Below are positions 36,256 to 46,158 of a DNA stretch of 64,000 nucleotides, piece by piece. The translations under genes were made by a program, and so were the position numbers. Origin of the DNA: Caulobacter segnis (GTDB taxonomy: Bacteria; Pseudomonadota; Alphaproteobacteria; Caulobacterales; Caulobacteraceae); contig NZ_CP082923.1 of NCBI RefSeq assembly GCF_019931575.1, forward strand, positions 4,092,001-4,156,000. The letters are read 5' to 3'. The notes under the pieces are model-generated. The model searched no databases. It was not told the DNA's origin and saw only the letters and a list, made by a program, of their open reading frames with translations. Position 1 is the first letter of the stretch; the number at the start of each line of letters is the position of its first letter.

Positions 36256-36663
36256 ATGCGTAAGAAGACCGTTCTCGCCGCCGCCGGCCTGACCGCCACG
36301 GCCCTGTTCATCGCGCTAGCCCCCGCCGCGGAGGCCGGCCAGCACGGCCGCACCGTCCGCGTCCAGGGCGCCTACGGTCGCGGCTACGTCCACGACCGCC
36401 ACGTCAGCCGCCAGCCGGGCGCCGTCTCGGTGTCGCGCGGGACCCAGACCAACGGCGGCTATGGGGTCGCCAGCCAGCGCAGCGCCAGCTGGGGCGACGG
36501 CGCCTATTCGGGCGGGGCCAGCCGCACGTTCAACAACGGCGCCTCGGCCAGCCGCGCGACCAGCGTCGTCAATAACGGCGACGGCTCGTACAGCTACAAC
36601 GCCAGCCGCACCGGCTACGACGGCGACACCCGTTCGGTCAGCGGCACGGTCAGCCGTCCCTGA
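36256..36663 (+). CDS. Small secreted Gly/Ser/Asn-rich hypothetical protein
   Basis: A 135-residue exported protein (MRKKTVLAAAGLTATALFIALAPAAEA signal). The mature part is rich in Gly, Ser, Arg, Asn and Tyr, with loose repeats of the type SRTFNNGASASRAT, NNGDGSYSYNASRTGYDG and TRSVSGTVSRP, suggesting a repetitive beta or disordered surface protein. The ATG at 36256 has GGAAGAC upstream; an ATG at 36244 is a less likely start. It is divergent from the two-component operon and 62 bp before an exported hydrolase. I do not recognise a family. Confidence 0.72.
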   Translation: MRKKTVLAAAGLTATALFIALAPAAEAGQHGRTVRVQGAYGRGYVHDRHVSRQPGAVSVSRGTQTNGGYGVASQRSASWGDGAYSGGASRTFNNGASASRATSVVNNGDGSYSYNASRTGYDGDTRSVSGTVSRP

Positions 36664-36725
36664 TCGCAACCAGGGCCGGCGTGAGCCCCCGCGCCGGCCC
36701 GCCTTCCCCTTCCAAGAGATCGCCC

Positions 36726-37649
36726 GTGAAGAAGACCCACCTGCTCACCTTGACCCTGGCCGCCGCCCTGGCCGTGACCAGCGCCGCCGACGCCCAGATC
36801 GGCCTGCGCGGCAAGATGCGCGAGCGCATGATGCAGCGCCTGCAGGAGAAGAAGGCCGAGGAAGAGCGTCCGATCGACCTCCAGGCCATCCTGCCCGGCG
36901 CCCGCAAGCTGACGGCGTCCTACGGCGTCGACCCGGCCCAGGCGGTGGACGTCTACGTCCCGCCCGGCGCTTTGCGCGACGCGCCCGTGATCGTCATGGT
37001 CCACGGCGGGGCCTGGAAGATCGGCGACAAGGCCAATACCGGGTCGGTCGAAAACAAGCTGCGCCACTGGCTGCCCAAGGGCTACGTGTTCGTCAGCGTC
37101 AACTACCGCATGCTGCCCCAGGCCATGGCCTACGCGCAGGCCCAGGACGTGGCCGCCGCCCTGCGCTGGACGCAGAGCCACGCCGCCGACTGGGGCGCCA
37201 GCGACCGCAAGATCATCCTGATGGGCCACTCGGCCGGGGCGCACCTGGTCGCCCTGCTGTCGTCCAGGCCCGACATGGTCGGTCAGCCGTGGGCCGGGAC
37301 GGTGGTGCTGGACTCGGCGGCGATGAAGATCTCCACGACCATGGCCGGCCGCCATCCCAAGTTCTACGACGAGGCGTTCGGGACCGATCCGGCCGGCTGG
37401 GCCCGGGCCTCGCCGATGGACCAGTGGACGCCCTCGGCCGCGCCGATGTTCCTGGTCTGCTCGACCAAGCGCCCCGACAAGCCCTGCGACGACGCCCGCG
37501 CCTTCCAGGCCCTGGCCAAGCGCTCGGGCGTCCCGATGCCGGTCCTGCCCCAGCCCCTGACCCACGCGGACATCAACCGCACCCTGGGCCTGCCCGGCGA
37601 CTACACCGACGCGGTGGACCGGTTCATCGCCGAGCGGCTTGGGCGCTGA
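36726..37649 (+). CDS. Exported alpha/beta hydrolase, esterase/lipase type
   Basis: A 307-residue exported alpha/beta hydrolase. The signal peptide runs MKKTHLLTLTLAAALAVTSAADA from a GTG at 36726. A basic helix (GKMRERMMQRLQEKKAEEE) follows. The oxyanion motif is VMVHGGAWKIG and the nucleophile Ser is in LMGHSAGAHLVA. The catalytic Asp is in a late block around CDDARAF and the His probably in PLTHADINRTLG. Such HGGxW/GxSAG proteins are carboxylesterases or acylaminoacyl hydrolases. It converges with the M61-like gene with a 26-bp overlap. Substrate unknown. Confidence 0.82.
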   Translation: MKKTHLLTLTLAAALAVTSAADAQIGLRGKMRERMMQRLQEKKAEEERPIDLQAILPGARKLTASYGVDPAQAVDVYVPPGALRDAPVIVMVHGGAWKIGDKANTGSVENKLRHWLPKGYVFVSVNYRMLPQAMAYAQAQDVAAALRWTQSHAADWGASDRKIILMGHSAGAHLVALLSSRPDMVGQPWAGTVVLDSAAMKISTTMAGRHPKFYDEAFGTDPAGWARASPMDQWTPSAAPMFLVCSTKRPDKPCDDARAFQALAKRSGVPMPVLPQPLTHADINRTLGLPGDYTDAVDRFIAERLGR

Positions 37650-39354
37650 GGGTTCGGATACAGGCGCGTTCCTGGGCGGGCGTCAGCGCCTCGGGGACGG
37701 TCAGATGCTGAAAGCGCACCGTCGCCCTGCCCTCGGGCCGATATCGGACGACCTGCTCATGTCCGGACGCGTCGGCGACGCGGTAGACGATCTCGACGCT
37801 GGAGTCGTTCATCGCACCGCCTTCGCGCCCGAGCCGCCTCATGCCGTCGCGCAGGCCGGCCGCATGAGCCGGCCCCGCCGGGTCGACGCCGGCGAAGACG
37901 CCCGTGCTCGCCGTGGCCTCCAGGTCGAAGCCGACATCGAAGGCGGGCTGGGTGACGGTGCGCAGAGTGAGGCAGGCGAAGGCGTCGTCCGGCAGGGTCA
38001 AGGTCTCGCCGCGCGTCTGGAAGCGCTCGATCTCCAGCGCCGGCGAGCGGCCCGCGACGGCCTGGAACGCCGCCAGGAAATTGAGCTTCAGATCTCCCTG
38101 GGTCGTCTTGCGGTCGATGACGCGCATCCGGCGCATGACTGCGTCCAATCCGCGCCCGTTCCGCCGCAGTTCAGCGTCGAACAGCGCGGCCATCAACGCG
38201 CCGCGCAGGTAGCTCATTCCCTCCAGATCGCGGTCGCGCCAGTAGTTCTCGGCGATCTTCGCCTCGGGCGCCTCTCGGGCGGGCGAGACCGCATAGGCCA
38301 GGAGATCGGCGTTCCAGGCCTCGGCGTAGTCGTTCAAGCCATACAGCCCGGCGCGCAGCAGCAGCCGGCGGGCGTAGAAGTCGGTGAAGCCCTCGGCGAG
38401 CCAGGCCGATGACCGATCCTTGCCCATCCTGCCCAGTTGACCAGGGTTCCAGGTGTGGAAATGCTCGTGGGCCAGCAGGCGGCGCAGATCGGCCAGCGGC
38501 AAGGACGTCCCGACCCATAGGGCGAAGGCGTCGTCGCGTCCCGTGCCGCTATAGGCCTCGCCGACGCGCGGGGCCAACGGCGCCAAGGTGACCAGGAACG
38601 GGGTGGCGGGATCGCCCCAGAACGCGCGCTCGGTCCGGATCGTGCGAAAGGCCATGTCGGCGAACGCCTGATCGTCGAAGCGCTCGTAGGCGCCGAGAAC
38701 CGCCACCCGCACGCCGGCGTCCGCTCCGCCTCCTCGGATCACCCGCAGGCGCGGCGAGCCCGCGACGATGCTGTCAAGGACGTCGTTGACCGTGCCTGAC
38801 GCCGGGTTCAGTTGCTCAAGGTCCGAGGCGAAGCGGAAACCCTCCGGTGCGCCGGCCCAGGCGAAGGTCGCGTGCGCGTCTCGGCGACCGGCGGGAAAGG
38901 CGAAGATCAGTTCGCCCAGCGCGTAGAACCAGTCGGGCAGGATGACCGGCTTGGTCTGGGTGGCGTCCTGGGTGGTTGGCGGCGCGTCGTAGCCGGAGCG
39001 GATGCGGTAACGGGCGTGCAGGGCCGCCCCGGGCGCCGAGCGGATCTGGGTCTGGTCGCCGTCCAGCGGCGTGACCTCCTCGCCCCCCGTGATCACCAGC
39101 TCCTGCGCGTATCGGCCGGGCCGGGTTTCTTCCTGCAGGCGATCGACGAATCTCAGGCGGGTCAGACCGTCGGCGTCGGCCTCGAAGTCGATGTCGACGG
39201 CCAGGGCCTTCAAGGCGCCGTTCTCTACGACCGGCGAAAGCGTGTAGCGGATCGGCCCGGCCCGGGCCTCGGTGATCAGGGGAAAGGCCGCCAGGAACAG
39301 GGCGGTCAGCGCCGCCTTCGAAAACCGCCCCACGCGCCCTCCCGCCCATCGCAA
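37624..39354 (-). CDS. M61-like zinc metallopeptidase, exported
   Basis: A 576-residue exported protein (hydrophobic leader FSKAALTALFLAAFPLITEARA). The zinc motif is HEHFH in LLAHEHFHTWNPG, near residue 296, with a third ligand in AWLAEGFTDFYARR. The order (beta-rich N-terminal domain, thermolysin-like domain, then a degenerate PDZ segment GVFAGVDPAGPAHAAGLRDG) matches M61 peptidases. It is more divergent than the M61 gene at the left edge. The 3' end overlaps the hydrolase gene by 26 bp. The start is the first ATG; a short version from a GTG nearby cannot be excluded. Confidence 0.8.
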   Translation of the reverse strand: MRWAGGRVGRFSKAALTALFLAAFPLITEARAGPIRYTLSPVVENGALKALAVDIDFEADADGLTRLRFVDRLQEETRPGRYAQELVITGGEEVTPLDGDQTQIRSAPGAALHARYRIRSGYDAPPTTQDATQTKPVILPDWFYALGELIFAFPAGRRDAHATFAWAGAPEGFRFASDLEQLNPASGTVNDVLDSIVAGSPRLRVIRGGGADAGVRVAVLGAYERFDDQAFADMAFRTIRTERAFWGDPATPFLVTLAPLAPRVGEAYSGTGRDDAFALWVGTSLPLADLRRLLAHEHFHTWNPGQLGRMGKDRSSAWLAEGFTDFYARRLLLRAGLYGLNDYAEAWNADLLAYAVSPAREAPEAKIAENYWRDRDLEGMSYLRGALMAALFDAELRRNGRGLDAVMRRMRVIDRKTTQGDLKLNFLAAFQAVAGRSPALEIERFQTRGETLTLPDDAFACLTLRTVTQPAFDVGFDLEATASTGVFAGVDPAGPAHAAGLRDGMRRLGREGGAMNDSSVEIVYRVADASGHEQVVRYRPEGRATVRFQHLTVPEALTPAQERACIRTLSAQAARR

Positions 39355-39409
39355 CCTAGAGTCGCGTAGCGTGGCCTTGGGGCGAGATCAAGGCGTCGTC
39401 GCCCGCGCG

Positions 39410-40006
39410 TCAGGTCAGCAGGTGCCGCACGGTCGAGCGCAGCACGGCGATCAGGGCCTCGCGGTCCAGGTCGGGGTGGTTGACGCCGCGCATCAGCAGA
39501 CCGTCGAAGATCAGGCCGATGACCTCGCAGCGGGCCTGGAACTCGGCCTCGGTCCATTCGGGCTGGCGGTCGCGTTCCATCATGGTCTTGGCCAGCTCGC
39601 GCTCCTGGTCGTCGGCGGCGCGGACGATGGCGGCGACCTTGGGATTGCGGGCCGCCTCGGCCACGACCTCGAGGGCCAGGGCCGCGCGGCGCGGGTCGAA
39701 GCACTTCTCGACCGCTTCGGGCAGGTGCTCGTCGATGGCGTCGCGCAGCGTGCCCGGCTGGCTCTCCATCTCGTCGAACTTGTCGCGCATCTCGGCCAGG
39801 TCCTGGGCGACGATGGCGGCGATGATCGCTTCCTTGTTCTCGAAATAGCGGTAAATCTGTCCGACGCTGAGGCCCGCGGCCTTGGCGATGTCGGCCATGC
39901 TGGCGCCGTGGAAGCCCGACTGCCGCACGCGCTCGCACGCGGCGTCCAGGATCTGCTGACGGCGAGATTCCGGCGACGGGCGGCTCGAATGTGTCTCGTC
40001 AGCCAT
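39410..40006 (-). CDS. TetR-family repressor of the acrAB-nodT operon
   Basis: A 198-residue TetR repressor. The helix-turn-helix is SMADIAKAAGLSVGQIYRYF (about 36-55), followed by the usual ENKEAIIAAIV. The C-terminal ligand domain is divergent. It is divergent from the efflux operon, and a perfect 22-bp palindrome lies between the two start codons. In C. crescentus a TetR-type repressor (TipR) controls the corresponding AcrAB-NodT pump, which responds to quinolone-like drugs; this gene is the probable counterpart, by position and family only. Confidence 0.85.
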   Translation of the reverse strand: MADETHSSRPSPESRRQQILDAACERVRQSGFHGASMADIAKAAGLSVGQIYRYFENKEAIIAAIVAQDLAEMRDKFDEMESQPGTLRDAIDEHLPEAVEKCFDPRRAALALEVVAEAARNPKVAAIVRAADDQERELAKTMMERDRQPEWTEAEFQARCEVIGLIFDGLLMRGVNHPDLDREALIAVLRSTVRHLLT

Positions 40007-40103
40007 TGCATATACCAGTCGGCATTACATTTCCGTTAGGTCAGTCAAAGCTTCGGCACGGGAGGTTGACTTGCTTCAAGTCCGCTCCTATGTCCAGCCC
40101 GCT

Positions 40104-40125
40104 TGAGAATGAACGTTCATTCTCA
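40104..40125. promoter_or_regulatory. TetR-type operator, perfect 22-bp palindrome
   Basis: TGAGAATGAAC is followed at once by its exact reverse complement. It lies in the 185-bp gap between tetR and acrA, 66 bp before the acrA start, where a bound repressor could shut both promoters. Confidence 0.85.
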
Positions 40126-40191
40126 GATTGTTCATCACGTCGGTTTCGTCAAGAGCAATAGCTCGCGAGGCCGTCGCATCCGGGGTCAAAC

Positions 40192-41358
40192 ATGCACTTC
40201 CAACGCTCGGCCGCCATCGGCGCCGTGGGTCTCGCCGCCATCGCCCTCACCCTCGCCGCCTGCGGGCAGAAAGGCGGCGCCGGCATGGGCGCGGGCGGCC
40301 CGACCGAGGTCGGCTACGTCGTCGCCCAGGCCCAGCCCGTCGGGCTGACCACCGAACTGGCCGGCCGCACCTCGGCCTATCTGGTCTCGGAAGTGCGCCC
40401 GCAGGTGGGCGGCGTCATCAAGGCGCGCCTGTTCCAGGAAGGCTCGATCGTCCAAGCCGGCCAGTCGCTGTATCAGATCGACCCGGCCACCTATCAGGCC
40501 AGCGTCAACAGCGCCGCCGCCGCCCTCGCCCAGGCCCAGGCCCAGGCGACCGCCGCCAAGCTGAAGGCCGACCGCTACAAGACCCTGGTCGAGACCGGGG
40601 CCGTGTCCAAGCAGGACAACGACGACGCCCAGGCCAGCGCCGCCCAGACGGCCGCCGCCGTCGCCGTGCAGAAGGCCGCCCTCGACAGCGCCCGCATCAA
40701 CCTGAACTGGACCAAGGTCGCCGCGCCGATCACCGGCCGCATCGGCAAGAGCTCGGTCACCCCGGGCGCCCTGGTCACCGCCAGCCAGGCCACGGCCCTG
40801 GCCACGGTGCAGGACCTGTCGAAGATCTATGTCGACCTGACCCAGACCTCGGCCGAGCTGCTCAAGCTCCAGCAGCAGTTCGCCTCGGGCAAGATCGGCC
40901 GGTCCGGCTCGGCCCAGGTGACCCTGAAGCTGGAAGACGGCTCGACCTATCCGGTCCCCGGCCGCCTGGAATTCTCGGACATCAGCGTCGACCCGGGCAC
41001 TGGCTCGGTGACGCTGCGCGCCATCTTCGACAACCCGAACGGCACCCTGCTCCCGGGCATGTACGTCCGCGCGGTGCTGAGCCAGGGCGTGGCCTCCAGC
41101 GGCATCCTGATCCCGCAAGGCGCCGTCCAGCGCGACCCGAAGGGCGCCGCCATGGTCACCGTCATCAACGCCAAGGGCGCCACCGAAGCCCGTCCGATCA
41201 CCCTGGGCCAGACCCAGGGCGACAAGTGGCTGGTCACCAGCGGCCTGGCCGCGGGCGACAAGGTCGTCACCGAAGGCCTGCTGAAGCTGCGCCCCGGCGC
41301 GCCGATCAAGCCCGTCCCGGCCGGCTCGACCACCCCCGCCGCTCAAGCTCAGCGCTAA
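40192..41358 (+). CDS. acrA: RND efflux pump periplasmic adaptor, AcrA family lipoprotein
   Basis: A 388-residue membrane-fusion protein linking the inner-membrane pump to the outer-membrane channel. A lipoprotein signal ends in LAAC (Cys near residue 24). The biotinyl-lipoyl half-motifs are VGGVIKARLFQEGSIVQAGQ and WTKVAAPITGRIGKSSVTPGALV, with a long coiled-coil hairpin between them (AAAALAQAQAQATAAKLKA). The beta-barrel domain follows with VPGRLEFSDISVDPGTGSV. The ATG at 40192 opens the lipoprotein signal. It is the first gene of acrA-acrB-nodT, 12 bp before acrB. Confidence 0.93.
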   Translation: MHFQRSAAIGAVGLAAIALTLAACGQKGGAGMGAGGPTEVGYVVAQAQPVGLTTELAGRTSAYLVSEVRPQVGGVIKARLFQEGSIVQAGQSLYQIDPATYQASVNSAAAALAQAQAQATAAKLKADRYKTLVETGAVSKQDNDDAQASAAQTAAAVAVQKAALDSARINLNWTKVAAPITGRIGKSSVTPGALVTASQATALATVQDLSKIYVDLTQTSAELLKLQQQFASGKIGRSGSAQVTLKLEDGSTYPVPGRLEFSDISVDPGTGSVTLRAIFDNPNGTLLPGMYVRAVLSQGVASSGILIPQGAVQRDPKGAAMVTVINAKGATEARPITLGQTQGDKWLVTSGLAAGDKVVTEGLLKLRPGAPIKPVPAGSTTPAAQAQR

Positions 41359-41370
41359 GGTCAGCCTCCG

Positions 41371-44300
41371 ATGCTTTCCCGATTTTTCATCGACAGGCCC
41401 ATCTTCGCGTGGGTCATCGCCATCGTGATCATGCTGGCCGGGGCGCTCGCCATCCGGACCCTGCCGATCGCGCAATATCCTGAAATCGCCCTGCCCCAGG
41501 TGGCGATCTCCGCCAGCTATCCGGGCGCCTCGGCCAAGACCGTCGAGGACAGCGTCACCCAGGTCATCGAGCAGAAGATGAAGGGCCTGGACGGTCTGGA
41601 CTACATGTCCTCGACCAGCGACAGCTCGGGCTCGGCCACGGTCACCCTGACCTTCAAGGCCGGCACCGACATCGACATCGCCCAGGTGCAGGTGCAGAAC
41701 AAGCTGCAGACGGCCACCGCGCTGCTGCCGCAGGAAGTGCAGCAGCAGGGCCTGACCGTCGCAAAGTCGGCGCGTAACTTCATGATGGTCGTGGGCCTCT
41801 ATTCCGAGGATCCGAAGACCACCAACACCGACCTGGCCGACTACCTGGCCTCGAACATCCAGGACTCTCTGAGCCGCGTCGACGGCGTCGGCGACATCCA
41901 GCTGTTCGGCGCCCAGTACGCCATGCGCATCTGGCTGGACCCGCAGAAGCTGGCCAGCTTCAGCCTGACCCCGGCCGACGTCTCGACCGCCATCAAGGCC
42001 CAGAACGCCCAGGTCTCGGCCGGTCAGCTCGGCGGTTCGCCGAACCTGCCGGGCACGGGCCTGAACGCCACGATCACGGCCCAGTCGCGCCTGCAGACGC
42101 CGGAACAGTTCCGCCAGATCATCATCAAGAACACCACCGGCGGCGCTACCGTGCGCCTTGCCGACGTGGCTCGCGTGGAGCTGGGCGCCGAGAACTACGT
42201 CTCGGTCGCCAAGTACAACGGTCACCCGGCCGCGGGCATGGCCATCAAGCTGGCCCCCGGGGCCAACGCGCTGGACACCGCCGCCGCCGTCAAGGCCAAG
42301 ATGGCCCAGCTCGAGAAGTCGTTCCCCGCCAACTACAAGTACGTCGTCCCCTATGACTCGACGCCGTTCGTGAAGCTGTCGATCGAGGAAGTGGTCAAGA
42401 CGCTGATCGAAGCCATCGTGCTGGTGTTCATCGTCATGTTCCTGTTCCTGCAGGACTGGCGCGCGACCCTGATCCCGACCATCGCCGTGCCCGTCGTCCT
42501 GCTCGGCACGTTCGGCGTGCTGGCGGCCTTCGGCTACTCGATCAACACCCTGACCATGTTCGGCCTGGTGCTGGCCATCGGCCTGCTGGTCGACGACGCC
42601 ATCGTCGTCGTCGAGAACGTCGAGCGCGTGATGTCCGAGGAGGGCCTGTCCCCCGTCGAGGCCACCCGCAAGTCGATGAACGAGATCACCGGCGCCCTGA
42701 TCGGCATCGCCCTGGTGCTGGCCGCGGTGTTCGTGCCGATGGCCTTCTTCGGCGGCTCGCAAGGTGTGATCTACCGTCAGTTCTCGATCACCATCGTCTC
42801 GGCCATGGGCCTGTCGGTGCTGGTGGCCCTGATCCTGACACCGGCCCTCTGCGCCACCCTGCTCAAGCCTGTCGAGGCGGGCCACAAGGACCACAAGACC
42901 GGCTTCTTCGGCTGGTTCAACCGCAGCTTCAACGACCTTTCCGGCCGCTACCAGGGCTCCGTCCGGGGCATTCTGGGCAAGAGCGGCCGCTGGATGGCCG
43001 TCTACGCGGCGATCATCGTCGCCATGGGCCTGCTCTTCGTCCGTCTGCCCAGCGCCTTCCTCCCCGAAGAGGATCAGGGCACGATGTTCACGCTGGTCCA
43101 ACTGCCCGCCGGCGCGACCGAGGAGAAGACCTTGGCCGTGCTGGACAAGGTGCGCGAGCACTTCCTGGTTGGCGAGAAAGACGCCGTGCAGGCGGTGTTC
43201 ACCGTCTCGGGCTTCAGCTTCGCCGGCGCGGGTCAGAACGCGGGCCTGGCCTTCGTTCGCCTGAAGGACTTCGAGGAGCGCAAGCCGGCCAAGCTCAAGG
43301 CGGCGGCCATCGCTGGCCGCGCCATGGGCGCCTTCAGCCAGATCCGTGACGCCATGGTCTTCGCCGTGGTCCCCCCGGCCGTGTCGGAACTGGGCACCTC
43401 GTCGGGCTTCGACTTCCAGCTGCAGGACATCGGCGGCGTCGGTCACGAAGCCCTGATGAACGCCCGCAACCAGATGCTGGGCATGGCGGCGCAAAGCCCC
43501 GACCTGGCGGGCGTGCGCCCGAACGGTCAGGACGACACCCCGCAGCTCAAGATCGAGGTCGACCAGGCCAAGGCCGGCGCCATGGGCCTGACCACCGCCG
43601 ACATCAACAGCGCGCTCAGCGCGGCCTGGGGCGGCAGCTATGTGAACGACTTCATCGACCGCGGTCGCGTGAAGAAGGTCTACATGCAGGCCGACGCTCC
43701 GTTCCGCATGACTCCCGAGGACCTTGACCGCTGGTACGTCCGCAACGGCCAGGGCCAGATGGTGCCGTTCCCCGCCTTCGCCACGGCCAGCTGGACTTAC
43801 GGCTCGCCTCGCCTGGAGCGCTACAACGGCATCTCGTCGGTCAACATCCAGGGCTCGCCCGCTCCGGGCAAGAGCTCCGGCCAGGCGATCGCCGCGATGG
43901 AAAAGCTGGCCGCCCAGCTGCCCGCCGGGATCAGCTATGAATGGACCGGCCTGTCGGCCCAGGAACTGGAGTCCGGCAACCAGGCCCCGGCCCTGTACGG
44001 CATCTCGATCCTGGTCGTGTTCCTGCTGCTGGCCGCCCTCTATGAGAGCTGGTCGATCCCGCTGGCCGTCATCATGGTGATCCCGCTGGGCATCGTCGGC
44101 GCCCTGCTGGCCACCTTCATGCGCGGCCTCAACAACGACATCTACTTCCAGGTCGGCCTGCTAACGACCATGGGCCTGGCGTCGAAGAACGCCATCCTGA
44201 TCGTCGAGTTCGCCAAGGACCTGTACGAGAAGGGCATGGGCCTGATCGACGCGACGCTGGAGGCCGTCCGCCTGCGCCTGCGCCCGATCATCATGACCTC

Positions 44301-44535
44301 GCTGGCCTTCGTCTTCGGCGTGCTGCCGCTGGCGATTTCCAACGGGGCCGGCTCCGGGGCCCAGCACGCCATCGGCACCGGCGTCATCGGCGGCATGCTG
44401 TCGGCGACCCTGCTGGCGATCTTCTTCGTCCCGCTGTTCTTCGTGGTGGTCGAGAAGATCTTCAAACCGAAACACAAAGGCCATGACGAGGCCGTCGCCC
44501 ACCAAGGCGAAGCGCCGTCGACGGAGGCCCACTGA
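41371..44535 (+). CDS. acrB: RND multidrug efflux transporter, AcrB family
   Basis: A 1054-residue inner-membrane proton/drug antiporter (HAE1 family) with 12 helices and two large periplasmic loops. [18 protein letters not shown] is the standard start. The proton-relay Asp pair is D408/D409 in [34 protein letters not shown] and [20 protein letters not shown] are further conserved helices. Length is that of the E. coli enzyme (1049). It sits between acrA and nodT with 12-bp and 2-bp gaps. By family it expels hydrophobic drugs, dyes and phenolics; the tetR operator upstream indicates induction by a ligand. Confidence 0.95.
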   Translation: MLSRFFIDRPIFAWVIAIVIMLAGALAIRTLPIAQYPEIALPQVAISASYPGASAKTVEDSVTQVIEQKMKGLDGLDYMSSTSDSSGSATVTLTFKAGTDIDIAQVQVQNKLQTATALLPQEVQQQGLTVAKSARNFMMVVGLYSEDPKTTNTDLADYLASNIQDSLSRVDGVGDIQLFGAQYAMRIWLDPQKLASFSLTPADVSTAIKAQNAQVSAGQLGGSPNLPGTGLNATITAQSRLQTPEQFRQIIIKNTTGGATVRLADVARVELGAENYVSVAKYNGHPAAGMAIKLAPGANALDTAAAVKAKMAQLEKSFPANYKYVVPYDSTPFVKLSIEEVVKTLIEAIVLVFIVMFLFLQDWRATLIPTIAVPVVLLGTFGVLAAFGYSINTLTMFGLVLAIGLLVDDAIVVVENVERVMSEEGLSPVEATRKSMNEITGALIGIALVLAAVFVPMAFFGGSQGVIYRQFSITIVSAMGLSVLVALILTPALCATLLKPVEAGHKDHKTGFFGWFNRSFNDLSGRYQGSVRGILGKSGRWMAVYAAIIVAMGLLFVRLPSAFLPEEDQGTMFTLVQLPAGATEEKTLAVLDKVREHFLVGEKDAVQAVFTVSGFSFAGAGQNAGLAFVRLKDFEERKPAKLKAAAIAGRAMGAFSQIRDAMVFAVVPPAVSELGTSSGFDFQLQDIGGVGHEALMNARNQMLGMAAQSPDLAGVRPNGQDDTPQLKIEVDQAKAGAMGLTTADINSALSAAWGGSYVNDFIDRGRVKKVYMQADAPFRMTPEDLDRWYVRNGQGQMVPFPAFATASWTYGSPRLERYNGISSVNIQGSPAPGKSSGQAIAAMEKLAAQLPAGISYEWTGLSAQELESGNQAPALYGISILVVFLLLAALYESWSIPLAVIMVIPLGIVGALLATFMRGLNNDIYFQVGLLTTMGLASKNAILIVEFAKDLYEKGMGLIDATLEAVRLRLRPIIMTSLAFVFGVLPLAISNGAGSGAQHAIGTGVIGGMLSATLLAIFFVPLFFVVVEKIFKPKHKGHDEAVAHQGEAPSTEAH

Positions 44536-44537
44536 TC

Positions 44538-45941
44538 ATGTTCCGTAACCTCACCCTGATCCTGATCGCCTCCACGGCGGTCGGCGCCTGCACCATGGCC
44601 CCGGACTACAAGCGTCCGAGCCTGCCGGTGGCCCAGACCTGGTCCACGCCGACGACCGAGCCCACGGGTTCGGTCACGGCCGCCGACCTCGACTGGCACC
44701 AGGTGCTGGTCGATCCGCGCCTGCAAGGCGTGGTCGACCTGGCCCTCAAGCAGAACCGCGACCTGCGCGTGGCGGTGCTGAACATCGAGAAGGCCCGCGC
44801 CCAGTACGGCATCCAGCGCGCGAACCTGTTTCCGGGGATTAACGGCACGCTCAGCGAGACCCGCAGCCACACCCCGGCGGCGACCTCTCAGACCGGCTCG
44901 GCCCTGGATGTCGAGGCCTACAGCGCCACGATCGGCTTCACCGCGTACGAGCTGGACCTGTTCGGCCGCGTGCGCAGCCTGAACGCCCAGGCCCTGCAGG
45001 CCTTCCTGGGACAGCAGGAGACCGCCCGCTCGGTGCGCGTCAGCCTGATCGCCGAGACGGCCAACGCCTGGCTGACCCTGGCGGCCGACCAAGAGCGCCT
45101 GGCCCTGGCCAAGAACACCCTGGCCACCCGCGAGGACTCGCTGCGCCTCGTTCAGCAGCAGGTCGACGGCGGCGTCGGCTCGGTGCTGGACCTGCGCAAC
45201 GCCCAGACCCTGGCCGAGACCGCGCGCTCGGACGTGGCGACCTACACGGCCCAGGTGGCCCAGGACCTCAACGCCCTGGTGCTGCTGACCGGCGGCGACG
45301 TGCCCGCCGACTTGCTGCCGTCCGGGAACCTGGCCTCGGCCAATATCCTGGCCGACCTGCCGGCGGGTCTGCCCTCGGACGTGCTGGCCCGTCGTCCCGA
45401 CGTGCTGGCCGCCGAGCACAGCCTGCAAGGCGCCAACGCCAATATCGGCGCGGCCCGGGCGGCCTTCTTCCCGCGTATCGCCCTGACCGGCTCGACCGGT
45501 TCGGCCAGCGGCGACCTGGACGGCCTGTTCAAGGGCGGCACCAAGGCCTGGAGCTTCACGCCCTCGATCACCCTGCCGATCTTCGCTGGCGGGGCCAATG
45601 TCGCGGGCCTGAAGAGCGCCAAGGCCGACCGCGACATCGCCGTGGCCACCTACGAGAAGACGGTGCAGACGGCGTTCCGCGAGGTCTCCGACGCCCTGTC
45701 GACCCGCCAGACGGTCACCGACAGCGTCGCCGCCCAGGAGCGCCTGGTCACCGCCGCCACCGACAGCCAGCGGCTGTCCAAGCAGCGGGCCGACGCCGGC
45801 CTCGACAGCGCCCTGACCCTGCTCGATTCCCAGCGCACGCTGTACTCGGCCCAGCAGGGCCTGATCACCGCGCGCCTGGCCCGGGCGACCAACCTCGTGA
45901 CCCTCTACAAGACCCTAGGCGGCGGCGCGCCCGCCGCCTAG
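44538..45941 (+). CDS. nodT: Outer-membrane efflux channel lipoprotein, NodT/OprM family
   Basis: A 467-residue TolC-like outer-membrane factor. The lipoprotein signal MFRNLTLILIASTAVGAC gives a modified Cys at residue 18. The two repeats of helical barrel are visible (DLALKQNRDLRVAVLNIEKARAQ and DVLAAEHSLQGANANIGAARAAFFP). LLARRPD-type DVLARRPDVLAAE and YEKTVQTAFREVSDAL are family blocks. It starts 2 bp after acrB and ends the operon; a terminator lies at 46071. It forms the exit duct for AcrAB. Confidence 0.94.
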   Translation: MFRNLTLILIASTAVGACTMAPDYKRPSLPVAQTWSTPTTEPTGSVTAADLDWHQVLVDPRLQGVVDLALKQNRDLRVAVLNIEKARAQYGIQRANLFPGINGTLSETRSHTPAATSQTGSALDVEAYSATIGFTAYELDLFGRVRSLNAQALQAFLGQQETARSVRVSLIAETANAWLTLAADQERLALAKNTLATREDSLRLVQQQVDGGVGSVLDLRNAQTLAETARSDVATYTAQVAQDLNALVLLTGGDVPADLLPSGNLASANILADLPAGLPSDVLARRPDVLAAEHSLQGANANIGAARAAFFPRIALTGSTGSASGDLDGLFKGGTKAWSFTPSITLPIFAGGANVAGLKSAKADRDIAVATYEKTVQTAFREVSDALSTRQTVTDSVAAQERLVTAATDSQRLSKQRADAGLDSALTLLDSQRTLYSAQQGLITARLARATNLVTLYKTLGGGAPAA

Positions 45942-46070
45942 GGATCCTTGAAGCCCTTCCCCGGCCTCGGCCGGGGGAGTTCGTTGGCCATCATCCCCCA
46001 TCCCGATGGTCGCGAACGGAACGGGCGTGCTCCTCCCCCCATCCCTGGAGCCGCCCGTTCCACCCGTTTT

Positions 46071-46101
46071 GGCCGGCAAGCCTTGCTTGTCGGCCTTTTC
46101 A
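46071..46101 (+). terminator. Terminator of acrA-acrB-nodT
   Basis: GGCCGGCAAG and CTTGTCGGCC form a 10-bp stem with one mismatch, followed by TTTTCACTTT. Confidence 0.8.
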
Positions 46102-46158
46102 CTTTACAGCCGCCCCGCCACACGCGACCCAAGGTTGACCGTGTCGCAGAGGGTTCGC

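Noticed and set aside
40186..43494. 1102-residue open frame antisense to acrA and acrB
   Set aside because: The frame is open only because the codons of the real genes are GC-rich at the third base. Its product is Gly/His/Arg/Gln-rich without domains, and the plus strand encodes a complete RND pump.
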